DNA of 64,000 nucleotides from NCBI RefSeq assembly GCF_018070465.1, contig NZ_JAGPXT010000025.1, forward strand, positions 1-64,000, read 5' to 3'. Below the pieces are notes generated by a model, which was not told where the DNA came from, did not search any database, and was given only the letters and a program-made list of their open reading frames with translations. This DNA is from Micromonospora sp. C95 (lineage in GTDB: Bacteria; Actinomycetota; Actinomycetes; Mycobacteriales; Micromonosporaceae). The position numbers and the translations under genes were made by a program. The number at the start of each line of letters is the position of its first letter. Position 1 is the first letter of the stretch. Of the stretch, positions 34,277 to 42,655 are shown one piece after another.

Positions 34277-36073
34277 TCACTGACGGTTATCGACCAGGTC
34301 GATGAGTTGGCACACCACGGCGTCCGGCTCGATGACCCGGTCGAAGACCGCGACCAGCAGGGTCTCCAGATCCGGGTAGCCGAGTTCCTCGGACAGCCGC
34401 AGCAGCGGCAGATCGCTGGCCAGTCCCCGGTTGTACTGGCGCAGGGCCAGCCCGATGGTGGCCCGGCCCAGCCGCACCTTGTCGCTGATCGAGATGCCCG
34501 GCTCGCTGTGCTCGGCGAACCACCTGTTGATCTGCATCTGCGCGTGCGGTGACTTGACGAACCCCAACCACTCGCGACGCGGCCCACGCGGGGCCACCTC
34601 GGCGTCGAGGCTGCTCTCTCCGTCGGTCTCGGTGAAGATCTCCACCACGTCGCCCTCCTCCAGCTCGGAGGAGAGCGGGACGAGCCGGCCGTTGACGCGG
34701 GCCGCCAGACACCGGTCGCCCCGGTCGGTACCCAGCTCGTAAGCCAGGTCGACCGGGGTGGCACCGGCCGGCAGTTCGATCTGCCGCCCCTCGGCGACCA
34801 CCTGGATCTGCGCCTCGGACAGGTCGCAGCGCAGCGACTGCAGGAACTGGGCCGGGTCGGCCGCGTCCTGCTCCCAGTCCAGCACCCGGCGCAGCCAGTC
34901 GAGCTGCCCCGCGCGGGCCGTGGCCCCGCCGGAGCGGGGGAAGCGGAAGTCGGCGACCACCCCGAACTCGGCCGCCCGGTGCATCTCCGTGGTGCGGATC
35001 AGCACCTCGACCGTGCGGTTCTTCGGTCCGCAGACGCTTGTGTGCAGGGAGCGGTAGAGGTTGTTCTTCGGCGAGGCGATGAAGTCCTTGAACCGGCCCG
35101 GCACCGGCCGCCAGAGGCCGTGCACGGCACCGAGTGCCGCGTAACAGTCGGTTGCCGGTCCGTCGACCACGATGGTGATCCGGGGCAGGTCGAACGGAGC
35201 GGTGTGGCCGCCGGCCACGGTGTCCTTCCAGATCGAGTAGAGGTGCCGGGGTCGCGGTTTCACCTCCGCGTCGACCCGGCTGCGCCGCAGTGCCACCCTG
35301 GCCTGGGCGACCACCTCGGCGAGGTAGCCGTCCCAGCCGGGCCGGTCGTGCACGTGCCGCGCGATGCGGGCGTGCTCGTCCGGCTCGAGGTGCAGCAGCA
35401 CCACGTCGTCCAGCTCCCGTTTCAGGGTCTGGATACCCAACCGGTCGCAGAGCGGTACCAGCACCTCCTGCGTCTTGCGGGCGATCCGCTCGCGGGAGGC
35501 GGCCGAGCGTACGCCGAGGGTGCGCATGTTGTGCAGCCGGTCGGCGAGCTTGATGATGAGCACCCGGACGTCCTTACCGGCCGCGATGATCATCTTGCGG
35601 ATCGTCTCCGCCTCGGCGGCCTGCCCGTAGAACGCCTTGTCGAACTTGGTCACCCCGTCGACCAGGTGGGCGACCTCGTGGTCGAAGTCCTCCGCGAGGG
35701 CCTGCAGCGTGTAGCGGGTGTCCTCCACCGTGTCGTGCAGCAGCGCCGCCACCAGAGTGGTGGTGTCCATGCCGAGTTCCGCGCAGATCTGGGCGACCGC
35801 CAGCGGATGGGTGATGAACGGTTCCCCGCTCTTGCGGAACTGGCCGCGGTGCATGTTGTCCGCGATGGTGTACGCGCGACGCAGCACCGCCGGGTCGGCA
35901 CCGGCGTGGATGGTGCGGTGGGTGCGTACCAGTTGGCCGACCGGCTCGGTCTCGGTGGTCGGCCAGGTGAGCAGCGATCGGAGTCGTCTGGTCAGGGGCA
36001 GCTCGCCGGGCTGTGTCGGGAGCGCACCGCCCAGGGCGCCGCCGTGGCCGGCGTTGACGTCCACCTGGGACAC
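34277..36073 (-). CDS. RelA/SpoT-family (p)ppGpp enzyme without ACT domain
   Basis: A 598-residue Rsh protein. The HD hydrolase domain is intact: HRGQFRKSGEPFITHPL near 74, the catalytic HDTVEDT near 112 and LADRLHNMRTL near 176. The synthetase domain (about 230-390) keeps RPRHLYSIWKD, RFKDFIASPK, YRSLHTSV and EVLIRT, but the DLxxxR segment is two residues shorter (FDLPRITIVV) than in canonical Rel. A TGS domain follows (about 420-480). The protein stops after a helical region, with no ACT domain, against about 730-790 residues for full Rel. It may be a second, hydrolase-dominant Rsh beside a full Rel elsewhere; that is inference. Confidence 0.88.
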   Translation of the reverse strand: MSQVDVNAGHGGALGGALPTQPGELPLTRRLRSLLTWPTTETEPVGQLVRTHRTIHAGADPAVLRRAYTIADNMHRGQFRKSGEPFITHPLAVAQICAELGMDTTTLVAALLHDTVEDTRYTLQALAEDFDHEVAHLVDGVTKFDKAFYGQAAEAETIRKMIIAAGKDVRVLIIKLADRLHNMRTLGVRSAASRERIARKTQEVLVPLCDRLGIQTLKRELDDVVLLHLEPDEHARIARHVHDRPGWDGYLAEVVAQARVALRRSRVDAEVKPRPRHLYSIWKDTVAGGHTAPFDLPRITIVVDGPATDCYAALGAVHGLWRPVPGRFKDFIASPKNNLYRSLHTSVCGPKNRTVEVLIRTTEMHRAAEFGVVADFRFPRSGGATARAGQLDWLRRVLDWEQDAADPAQFLQSLRCDLSEAQIQVVAEGRQIELPAGATPVDLAYELGTDRGDRCLAARVNGRLVPLSSELEEGDVVEIFTETDGESSLDAEVAPRGPRREWLGFVKSPHAQMQINRWFAEHSEPGISISDKVRLGRATIGLALRQYNRGLASDLPLLRLSEELGYPDLETLLVAVFDRVIEPDAVVCQLIDLVDNRQ

Positions 36074-36175
36074 CCCCTCACGCCTGCTGCGCCACCACCG
36101 GAATCCGGCAAGCGGGAGCAGACCCTCGAAACGGGCAGGACTGCACTTCCTTAACAGAGTAAGTGAGTCGACGTA

Positions 36176-36187
36176 GTCCGATCGGAC
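36176..36187. promoter_or_regulatory. Perfect 12 bp palindrome upstream of the Rsh gene
   Basis: GTCCGATCGGAC lies about 105 bases before the Rsh start and 7 bases after the stop of the nuclease gene. It could be an operator for the Rsh gene or part of a weak terminator. Confidence 0.3.
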
Positions 36188-36193
36188 AGTTGC

Positions 36194-37948
36194 TCATGAG
36201 CGTTCGGACCAGAGTTGCCGGGACGCCGCGCTCTCCGCCTTTGTCAACAGGTCGCGGAACCGTGCCGCGCCGGCCACCGGGGAGGACCAACCGGCGGACA
36301 TCTCGACCAGCCGGGTCTCCGGTCGCTCCAACCAGGACAGGATCCGCTCCGACTCCTCCGGGCTGGCCGCCGGGACCGGGCCGTGCCCGGCCGGCACCGT
36401 CTCGGCGGTGGCCCGGATGGCGGTCAACGTCGGTCGCGGGTGGACCCCGGGCGGCGACACGCCGGCACCGGCCAGCCGGCCGTGCCGTACCAGCGCCAGC
36501 TCCCAGCCCCCGCCGGCCGCGGGGTGCGCGGCGGCCACCTCGGCGAGCCCACTCAACGCGGCGAGGCGCTGCATGCGTACGGCGGCCCGCAGCACCGCCG
36601 CGAGGCGGGAGCGCAGTACGGCCGCGTCCTCGTAGCGCTGGCCGGCCGAGAGTGCCTCGATCCGGGCGAGCAGGGCGGCCACCACCGGCTGCGGATCGCC
36701 GGTGGTGGCGGTGGCGAACGGCGTGACCGCCCGGGCGTCGTACTCCTCGGGTGAGATCCGGTGCTCGCACGGTGCCGGGCAGCGGCCCAGCTCGGCAAGC
36801 GCGCAGGCCGGCGTGACGGTGCGCAGCGACAACCGGTGGGTGCACTGCCGTAGCGGCACCGCGTCGTGGAAGCCGGCGGCGGCCAGCTCGGCGGCCCGCC
36901 GCGAGGTGAACGGGCCGAGGTAGGCGCGGTCACCCGGGGAGATTTCCCGGACCACCGACAACCTGGGGTACGGCCCGTCGGTCAACTTCAGCCAGACCAC
37001 CCGCTCCGGGTACTTCGACCGGCGATTGTACGGCGGGGCGTGCGCCGCGATGAGCCGCAGCTCACGCACCTCGGCCTCCAGCGAGTGCGCACACTCCACC
37101 GCCTCCACCCGCTCGGCGGCGGCCAGCATCTCCGAGATCCGGGCGCGTTTCTCCGCGGCGGTGAAGTAGCTGCGTACCCGGGTGGCGATGTCCCGGGAGG
37201 TGCCGACGTAGAGCGGTCGGTCGTCGGCGGCCCGGAAGATGTAGACCCCGGGGGAGTGGGGCAACCCGTCGGCCAGGTGCCGCTTGCGACGCTGCGTCGG
37301 GGTGACCGCGCGGGCGAACTCGATGGCGTCGCCGATGGTGTCGACCCGGTGCCCGCCGAGGCGGCCGATCAGCCCGTGCAGCACGTCGACGGTCGCCCGG
37401 GCGTCGTCCAGGGCCCGGTGGGTCGGCTGCGTGGCGGCGCGAAAGTACGCGGCGAGGGTGCCGAGCTTGCGGTTGGGCACCTCGTCGCGCAGCAGCACCC
37501 GCCGGGCCAGCGCCGCGGTGTCCAGCACCCGTGGGTTCGGCCACCGGTAGCCGTGCTTCGCGCAGGCCGCCTTGAGGAAGCCGACGTCGTACGGCGCGTT
37601 GTGGGCGACCAGAACGGCGTCCGAGACGAACTCCAGGAAGCTCGGCAGCACCTGCTCGATCGGCGGCGCCGGCAGCAGCATCGCCTGGGTGATGCCGGTC
37701 AGCACGGTGATGAAGGGTGGGATCGGCACCCCGGGGTTGACCAGGGTGGCCAGCACCCCCAGCTCCTCACCGCCGCGCACCTTGACCGCGCCGATCTCGG
37801 TGATGCCGCCGCCGTCGGGCGCGCCGCCGGTGGTCTCCAGGTCGACCACCACGAACGTCGTCGCGTACAGCGGCAACGCCGGGTCGACCCCGTCGACGGT
37901 CGGGTCGAGGCCGGCCAGCGGCGGTTGCCGGAATTCCTGTGCTGCCAT
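36194..37948 (-). CDS. DEDDh exonuclease fused to a UvrC-like GIY-YIG domain
   Basis: A 584-residue two-part nuclease. Residues 25-185 are a DnaQ/epsilon-type 3'-5' exonuclease with all DEDDh motifs: VVDLETTG, HNAPYDVGFL and HRALDDARAT. Residues 215-300 are a GIY-YIG endonuclease domain as in UvrC (SPGVYIFRAADDRPLYVGTS), followed by about 270 residues with a UvrB/C-like interaction segment (RYEDAAVLRSRLAAVL near 440) and an unassigned C-terminus. It starts at the ATG at 37946-37948. The same fusion lies near pimB in M. tuberculosis (Rv2191, as I recall). A DNA repair or mutagen-tolerance role is inferred. Confidence 0.92.
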   Translation of the reverse strand: MAAQEFRQPPLAGLDPTVDGVDPALPLYATTFVVVDLETTGGAPDGGGITEIGAVKVRGGEELGVLATLVNPGVPIPPFITVLTGITQAMLLPAPPIEQVLPSFLEFVSDAVLVAHNAPYDVGFLKAACAKHGYRWPNPRVLDTAALARRVLLRDEVPNRKLGTLAAYFRAATQPTHRALDDARATVDVLHGLIGRLGGHRVDTIGDAIEFARAVTPTQRRKRHLADGLPHSPGVYIFRAADDRPLYVGTSRDIATRVRSYFTAAEKRARISEMLAAAERVEAVECAHSLEAEVRELRLIAAHAPPYNRRSKYPERVVWLKLTDGPYPRLSVVREISPGDRAYLGPFTSRRAAELAAAGFHDAVPLRQCTHRLSLRTVTPACALAELGRCPAPCEHRISPEEYDARAVTPFATATTGDPQPVVAALLARIEALSAGQRYEDAAVLRSRLAAVLRAAVRMQRLAALSGLAEVAAAHPAAGGGWELALVRHGRLAGAGVSPPGVHPRPTLTAIRATAETVPAGHGPVPAASPEESERILSWLERPETRLVEMSAGWSSPVAGAARFRDLLTKAESAASRQLWSERS

Positions 37949-38075
37949 CGGCGGCACCGTAACGGTCCGGTCCGACACTCGCGCCCCACCGGCCCCTCTG
38001 GTCACCACCGGTCTAGGATGAGAGATCGGCTCACTCACCGGGCGGTGGGCCCGGTCGCGGTGGGAGACTTGCCAC

Positions 38076-39506
38076 ATGCCCCTCACCGAGCCGCACGACG
38101 ACAACCTCCCGCAGGAGGAGCAGGTCGTCGCAGTGCCCGCGGCCGGTGACGCTGCCACCGACGACCCGATGCCGGACACCGGGCCGGTGGACGCGGGGCA
38201 GCCGGAGCCGGAGCCGAGTCTGCCCGAGCCGGTGCGCCAGCGGATCGTCTCGCTCACCGCCGCCGTGCTGCCCGGTCTGCCCGCCGACGAGGTGCCCGTG
38301 CCGCTGCGACGGGTCGCCAAGTTCGCCCCGAATCGACGCGCCCGGCTCGGCGCGCCAGCGATCGCCGCCCAACTCACCGCCGATCCGCTGTTCCGGCAGC
38401 GGGTCACCGCCCGGGTGCTGGCCGACGCCGGTGACCTGGGCGCCGCCGTGGTGGAGGGCACCGCTCCCGCCGCCGCCGATCCGGTCGAGGTGGCGGCCCT
38501 GGCCTACCTGGCCCGTCCGCGCGGCTGGCGGGAGTTGATCGACGCCAGCGGGGCGGCGGTCCGCGCCGAGGCGGACACGGCGGTGGTGGCCGAACTGGTC
38601 CGGCAGGCCGAACAGCGGGCCACCCGGGCCGAGCACGACCGGGCGGTCGCCCGGGTGGAGGCCGACAAGCTGCGCGACGAACTGGCCCGGGTCCGCGAGG
38701 AACTGGGCCAACTGCGCGAGGAGGCCCGGCAACTGGCTCGTACGCTGCGGGAGAGCCAGGCCCGGGAGCGTCGGGCCAACGAGCTGCTGGCCACCGAGCG
38801 GGGCCGGGCGACCCGGGCCGCCGCCGACGCGGACGCCGAACTGCGTCGGGTCCGGGCCCGGCTGGCCGAGGCGGAGGCCGCGGCCGGCGCGGCCCGCAGC
38901 AGCGCCAAGGAGGCCCGCTCGGTCGACGACGCGCGACTGTGGCTGCTGCTGGAGACGATCGGTCAGGCCGCCGTCGGGCTGCGCCGGGAACTGGCCCTGG
39001 ATCCGGTCGACAAGCTGCCCGCCGACTTCGTGGCCGACTCCTTCACCGACTCGCCCACCGCCACCGCGGCCACGGCCCGGGCCCAGGACACCGACGACCC
39101 GGCCCGGCTGGACCAGCTCCTGGCGTTGCCCCGGGCGCACCTGGTGGTCGACGGCTACAACGTGACCAAACGCGGCTTCGGGGATATGTCACTCGAACAG
39201 CAGCGCAAGCGGCTGGTGACCGGCCTCGGCGGGATCGCCGCGCAGACCGGTGACGAGGTCACCGTGGTCTTCGACGGCGCCGAACGGGTGCACGGCCTGC
39301 CACCCACCCCGCGTGGCGTGCGGGTGCTGTTCTCCCGCAAGGGTGAGACCGCCGACGAGTTGATCCGTCGGCTGGTCCGTGCCGAACCGCCGGGCCGCCC
39401 CGTGGTGGTGGTGTCCTCCGACCGCGAGGTCGCCGACGGGGTACGCCGGCACGGCGCGTACCCGCTGGGGGCGGACTCGCTGGTGCGCCGGCTGTCGCGG
39501 TCCTGA
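38076..39506 (+). CDS. NYN (YacP-like) RNase-fold protein with coiled-coil middle
   Basis: A 476-residue protein. Residues 1-50 are acidic and proline-rich, 50-165 are helical, and 165-285 form a long Arg/Glu/Ala-rich coiled coil (LREEARQLARTLRESQARER). Residues 345-476 form a NYN domain of the YacP type: LVVDGYNVTKRGFG, VTVVFDGAERV and VVVSSDREVADG, the usual Asp-rich metal site. YacP/Rae1-type proteins act on ribosome-bound mRNA in other bacteria; here the ribonuclease role is inferred from fold. It is divergent from the exonuclease/GIY-YIG gene and followed by the M48 gene. Confidence 0.87.
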   Translation: MPLTEPHDDNLPQEEQVVAVPAAGDAATDDPMPDTGPVDAGQPEPEPSLPEPVRQRIVSLTAAVLPGLPADEVPVPLRRVAKFAPNRRARLGAPAIAAQLTADPLFRQRVTARVLADAGDLGAAVVEGTAPAAADPVEVAALAYLARPRGWRELIDASGAAVRAEADTAVVAELVRQAEQRATRAEHDRAVARVEADKLRDELARVREELGQLREEARQLARTLRESQARERRANELLATERGRATRAAADADAELRRVRARLAEAEAAAGAARSSAKEARSVDDARLWLLLETIGQAAVGLRRELALDPVDKLPADFVADSFTDSPTATAATARAQDTDDPARLDQLLALPRAHLVVDGYNVTKRGFGDMSLEQQRKRLVTGLGGIAAQTGDEVTVVFDGAERVHGLPPTPRGVRVLFSRKGETADELIRRLVRAEPPGRPVVVVSSDREVADGVRRHGAYPLGADSLVRRLSRS

Positions 39507-39687
39507 GCCCGCCGGCGGTGGTCCTGGGCCGGCCGTGCGGGTGGGTCGACGGGCGCGGGGCGGCTCCAGACCGGGACATAGGATGGGCGCCCATGGCGAC
39601 AGGAACGGCGGGCATGAGGCGCACGGCGGGCGACGGATCGGTTCGCGTTCGCTGCGGCGGATCGCCGATGCCGGACGGAGCGGCGTG

Positions 39688-40947
39688 GTGAGCCCACGAG
39701 GATGGGCGTTGCTGACCCTGGCCGGGCTGGGTGTCGCCCTGGTCGTGGCGGCTCTGGTGCTGATCCCGTGGCAGCGCCCACCGGCCCCCCGGGCCGACCA
39801 ACTCGCTGCCCTGCGCGACCTGCCGACCGAGCAGGTGGAGCGGGCCCGGCAGTTCCGGTCCGCGCTGCGACCCGGCGGATGGGCGGCGCTCGGCGTCGGG
39901 CTGCTGGTGGCCCTGGCGCTCGGGCTGACCCCGCTGGGCAGCCGCCTGGTCGAGTTGGCCGGGCGCCCCTTCGGCGGGCACTGGATCGCCCAGGCGATCC
40001 TCGGCGGACTGGCCGTGGTGCTGGTCGCCGATCTGGTGACCCTGCCGTTCTCGGCCTGGCGGCACAGCGTGCTCACCCGCTACGGGCTGGCCACCAACGG
40101 CTGGGGCGGCTGGGCGGTGGACCTGCTCAAGTCGTACGCGGTGAGCGCCGTCATCGGCGCGGTGGCGCTGCTCGGCTTCTACACCGTCATCCGACTCGCC
40201 CCCCGCTGGTGGTGGGCGTTCGGCGCGGCCGGCGCCGCCACCCTGGTGGTGCTGCTCTCCTTCGTGCTGCCGGTGCTTGTCGAGCCGGTCTTCAACCGGT
40301 TCCGTCCGATGGAGCCGTCGCCGCTGCGCAGCCAGCTGATCGAATTGGCCGAACGCGACGGGGTGCCGGTGCGCGACGTGTTGGTTGCCGACGCGTCCCG
40401 GCGCACCCGGGCGGTCAACGCGTACGTTTCCGGGTTGGGACCGACCCGCCGGGTGGTGGTCTACGACAACCTGCTGCGCGAGGCGACACCGGCCGAGGTG
40501 ACCGCGGTGGTGGCGCACGAGCTGGGCCACGCCCGGGACCGGGACGTGCCGGTCGGCACGCTCACCGGCGCGCTCGGTGCCGCCGCCGCAGTGGTGGCGC
40601 TCTACCTGATCGGCTCCTGGCCACCGCTGCTGCGCCTGGCCGGGGTCGACTCGGTGGCGCAACCCCGCGCGTTCCCGCTGCTGCTCGCCCTGGTGACGGT
40701 GGCCGGTCTGGTCTTCGCCCCGGTGCAGGCGCTGATGTCGCGGCGGGTCGAGGCCCGCGCCGACGCGCACGCGCTGGCGTTGACCGGCGACCCGGCCGCG
40801 TTCGAGTCGATGCAGCGGCGGCTGTCCGCGGTCAACCTCTCCGACCCCGACCCGCCCCGCTGGGAGTACCTCTACTCGGCATCGCACCCGTCCACCGTGG
40901 AGCGGATCGCCGCCGCCCGCGCGTACGCCCGAAAGGTCGGCCGGTGA
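39688..40947 (+). CDS. M48 family membrane metalloprotease (Ste24/CAAX protease type)
   Basis: A 419-residue zinc protease with multiple membrane helices, four or more in the N-terminal half. The zinc motif HELGH lies in AVVAHELGHARDRD near residue 275 and the third ligand in RRVEARADAHAL near 355. The layout (helices, then the catalytic domain split by helices) is of the Ste24/CAAX protease type rather than short HtpX. I place the start at the GTG at 39688, 7 bases after GGAG, because the frame further upstream is Gly/Arg/His-rich with no family likeness; an ATG at 39583 is the alternative. Its stop overlaps pimB (GTGA). Confidence 0.86.
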   Translation: MSPRGWALLTLAGLGVALVVAALVLIPWQRPPAPRADQLAALRDLPTEQVERARQFRSALRPGGWAALGVGLLVALALGLTPLGSRLVELAGRPFGGHWIAQAILGGLAVVLVADLVTLPFSAWRHSVLTRYGLATNGWGGWAVDLLKSYAVSAVIGAVALLGFYTVIRLAPRWWWAFGAAGAATLVVLLSFVLPVLVEPVFNRFRPMEPSPLRSQLIELAERDGVPVRDVLVADASRRTRAVNAYVSGLGPTRRVVVYDNLLREATPAEVTAVVAHELGHARDRDVPVGTLTGALGAAAAVVALYLIGSWPPLLRLAGVDSVAQPRAFPLLLALVTVAGLVFAPVQALMSRRVEARADAHALALTGDPAAFESMQRRLSAVNLSDPDPPRWEYLYSASHPSTVERIAAARAYARKVGR

Positions 40948-42068
40948 GCCGCACGTTGCTGGTGACGAACGATTTTCCGCCCCGGCCGGGCGGTATCCAG
41001 TCGTTCGTGCACAATCTCGCGGTACGCCAGCCGGCCGGTTCGGTGGTGGTGTACGCGTCGCGCTGGGCCGGGGCGGACAAGTTCGACGCCGACCAGCCGT
41101 TCGAGGTGGTGCGGGAGCGCACCAAGGTGTTGCTGCCCACCCCGCTCGTGGCGCGCCGGGCCGCCCGGCTGGCCCGGTCGTACGGCTGCGACACGGTCTG
41201 GTTCGGTGCGGCGGCTCCGCTCGGCCTGCTCGCCGCCGGGCTGCGTCGGCGGGCCGGGATCCGGCGGGTGGTCGCCCTGACCCACGGTCACGAGGTCGGC
41301 TGGGCGGCGCTGCCGCTGGCCCGGACGGCGCTGCGGCGCATCGCTCGGGACACCGACGTGGTGACCTACCTGGGGGAGTACACCCGCACCCGGCTGGCCC
41401 GGGCCGTCGACGGCCTGACCGAACTGCGGCGGCTCGCGCCCGGTGTGGACACCGACGTCTACCATCCGTCCGTCGACGGCGGCGCGGTGCGGCACCGGCT
41501 CGGCCTGGCCGATCGGCCGGTGGTGGTCTGCGTGTCGCGGCTGGTGCCCCGCAAGGGCCAGGACATGCTGATCCGGGCGATGCCGCTGATCCGCCGCCAG
41601 GTGCCCGACGCCGCGTTGCTGGTGGTCGGCGGTGGACCGTACCGGACCACGCTGGCCCGGCTGGCCCGCCAGTCCGGGGTGGAGCGGGACGTGGTCTTCA
41701 CCGGTTCGGTGCCCTCGGCCGAACTGCCCGCCCACTACGCGGCCGGCGACGTCTACGCCATGCCGTGCCGTACCCGCAACCGGGGCCTGGACGTCGAAGG
41801 GCTCGGCATCGTCTACCTGGAGGCGTCGGCGACCGGCCTGCCCGTGGTCGCCGGCAACTCCGGCGGTGCCCCGGACGCGGTGCGCCAGGGCGAGACGGGC
41901 TACGTGGTGGACGGTCGGGATGTCGCCGAACTCGCCGACCGGGTGGCCACCCTGCTGGCCGACCGGGACCTGGCCCGGCAGTTCGGTGCCGCCGGCCGGG
42001 CCTGGGTGGAGCGGGAGTGGCGCTGGGAGACGCAGGCGGGACGCCTGGCGACGCTGCTCGCCGGCTGA
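40944..42068 (+). CDS. pimB: GT4 mannosyltransferase, PimB type
   Basis: A 374-residue GT-B glycosyltransferase of family 4, most like the GDP-mannose-dependent PimB' that adds the second mannose in phosphatidylinositol mannoside synthesis at the inner face of the membrane. Features are the N-terminal NDFPPRPGGIQSFV motif at 9-22, the CVSRLVPRKGQDMLIRA hinge region near 195 and the donor-site motif DVEGLGIVYLEASATG near 287 with two Glu residues of the E(x7)E pattern. The GTG start overlaps the M48 stop. The same gene is close to fadD15 in M. tuberculosis (Rv2188c/Rv2187). Confidence 0.9.
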   Translation: MSRTLLVTNDFPPRPGGIQSFVHNLAVRQPAGSVVVYASRWAGADKFDADQPFEVVRERTKVLLPTPLVARRAARLARSYGCDTVWFGAAAPLGLLAAGLRRRAGIRRVVALTHGHEVGWAALPLARTALRRIARDTDVVTYLGEYTRTRLARAVDGLTELRRLAPGVDTDVYHPSVDGGAVRHRLGLADRPVVVCVSRLVPRKGQDMLIRAMPLIRRQVPDAALLVVGGGPYRTTLARLARQSGVERDVVFTGSVPSAELPAHYAAGDVYAMPCRTRNRGLDVEGLGIVYLEASATGLPVVAGNSGGAPDAVRQGETGYVVDGRDVAELADRVATLLADRDLARQFGAAGRAWVEREWRWETQAGRLATLLAG

Positions 42069-42122
42069 GACACCGACGGGCCTCGCGTGTCCGGTGTAGC
42101 GGCCGGCCCGGGCCGAAGCTGT

Positions 42123-42190
<68 letters not shown>

Positions 42191-42367
42191 TCGGCGCGGC
42201 GGTCCGGGCCGTGGTGACCGGGTGGGTCAGGTGGCGGGGGCGGGCATGCAGGTGCCTCGGGGGGCGGCCCGGTTCGGCGCGCGGGTGCCTCGGGCCCGGG
42301 GCCGGGTGATGGTGTCGGCCACGCTGTCGAGCTGAGAGCGCAGGCGGATCGCTAACCGCTCACGGTC

Positions 42368-42463
42368 CGACGGCGCCGTGGTTCGACGGCGCCGTGGTTC
42401 GACGGCGCCGTGGTTCGACGGCGCCGTGGTTCGACGGCGCCGTGGTTCGACGGCGCCGTGGTT
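42368..42463. repeat. Six-copy 16 bp tandem repeat
   Basis: Six uninterrupted, identical copies of CGACGGCGCCGTGGTT at 42368, 42384, 42400, 42416, 42432 and 42448. Each unit contains the 10 bp palindrome ACGGCGCCGT, giving an array of palindromes at a 16 bp period. There are no spacers, so it is not CRISPR. Confidence 0.92.
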
Positions 42464-42506
42464 CGGCGATAGCACGAACGGTTCAGCTCGACAGTGTCCG
42501 CACACC

Positions 42507-42655
42507 CTGGTTCGGGTGGCGGCGGTGGCTGGTTCAGGGGTGCGGCGGCGGAGGTGGCTGGCAGAGCGTCAGGGTGGCGGACGTGGCTGGTCCAGCGTTG
42601 CGGTGGCGGCGGAGGCTGGTTCAGCGTTGCGGTGCGGCGGAGGCTGGTTCAGCGG
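42507..42655. repeat. Degenerate repeat of about 30 bp at the 3' end of the GGDEF-EAL gene
   Basis: Five to six imperfect units of about 28-32 bases built on GGCTGGTTCAGCGTTGCGG followed by CGGCGGA. The last unit (GGCTGGTTCAGCGGATGCGG) includes the stop and final codons of the gene ending at 42649, so the array may have grown by duplication of the gene's 3' end. Confidence 0.65.

Noticed and set aside
42368..42463. CRISPR array
   Set aside because: The 16-base units are contiguous with no spacers and no cas genes are present.
42227..42505. Minus-strand open frame of 92 codons across the 16 bp repeats
   Set aside because: About a third is translated tandem repeat and the rest is Arg/Pro-rich; no ribosome site or family likeness. 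The segment LAIRLRSQLDSVADTI could be a relic of a real protein, but there is no support.
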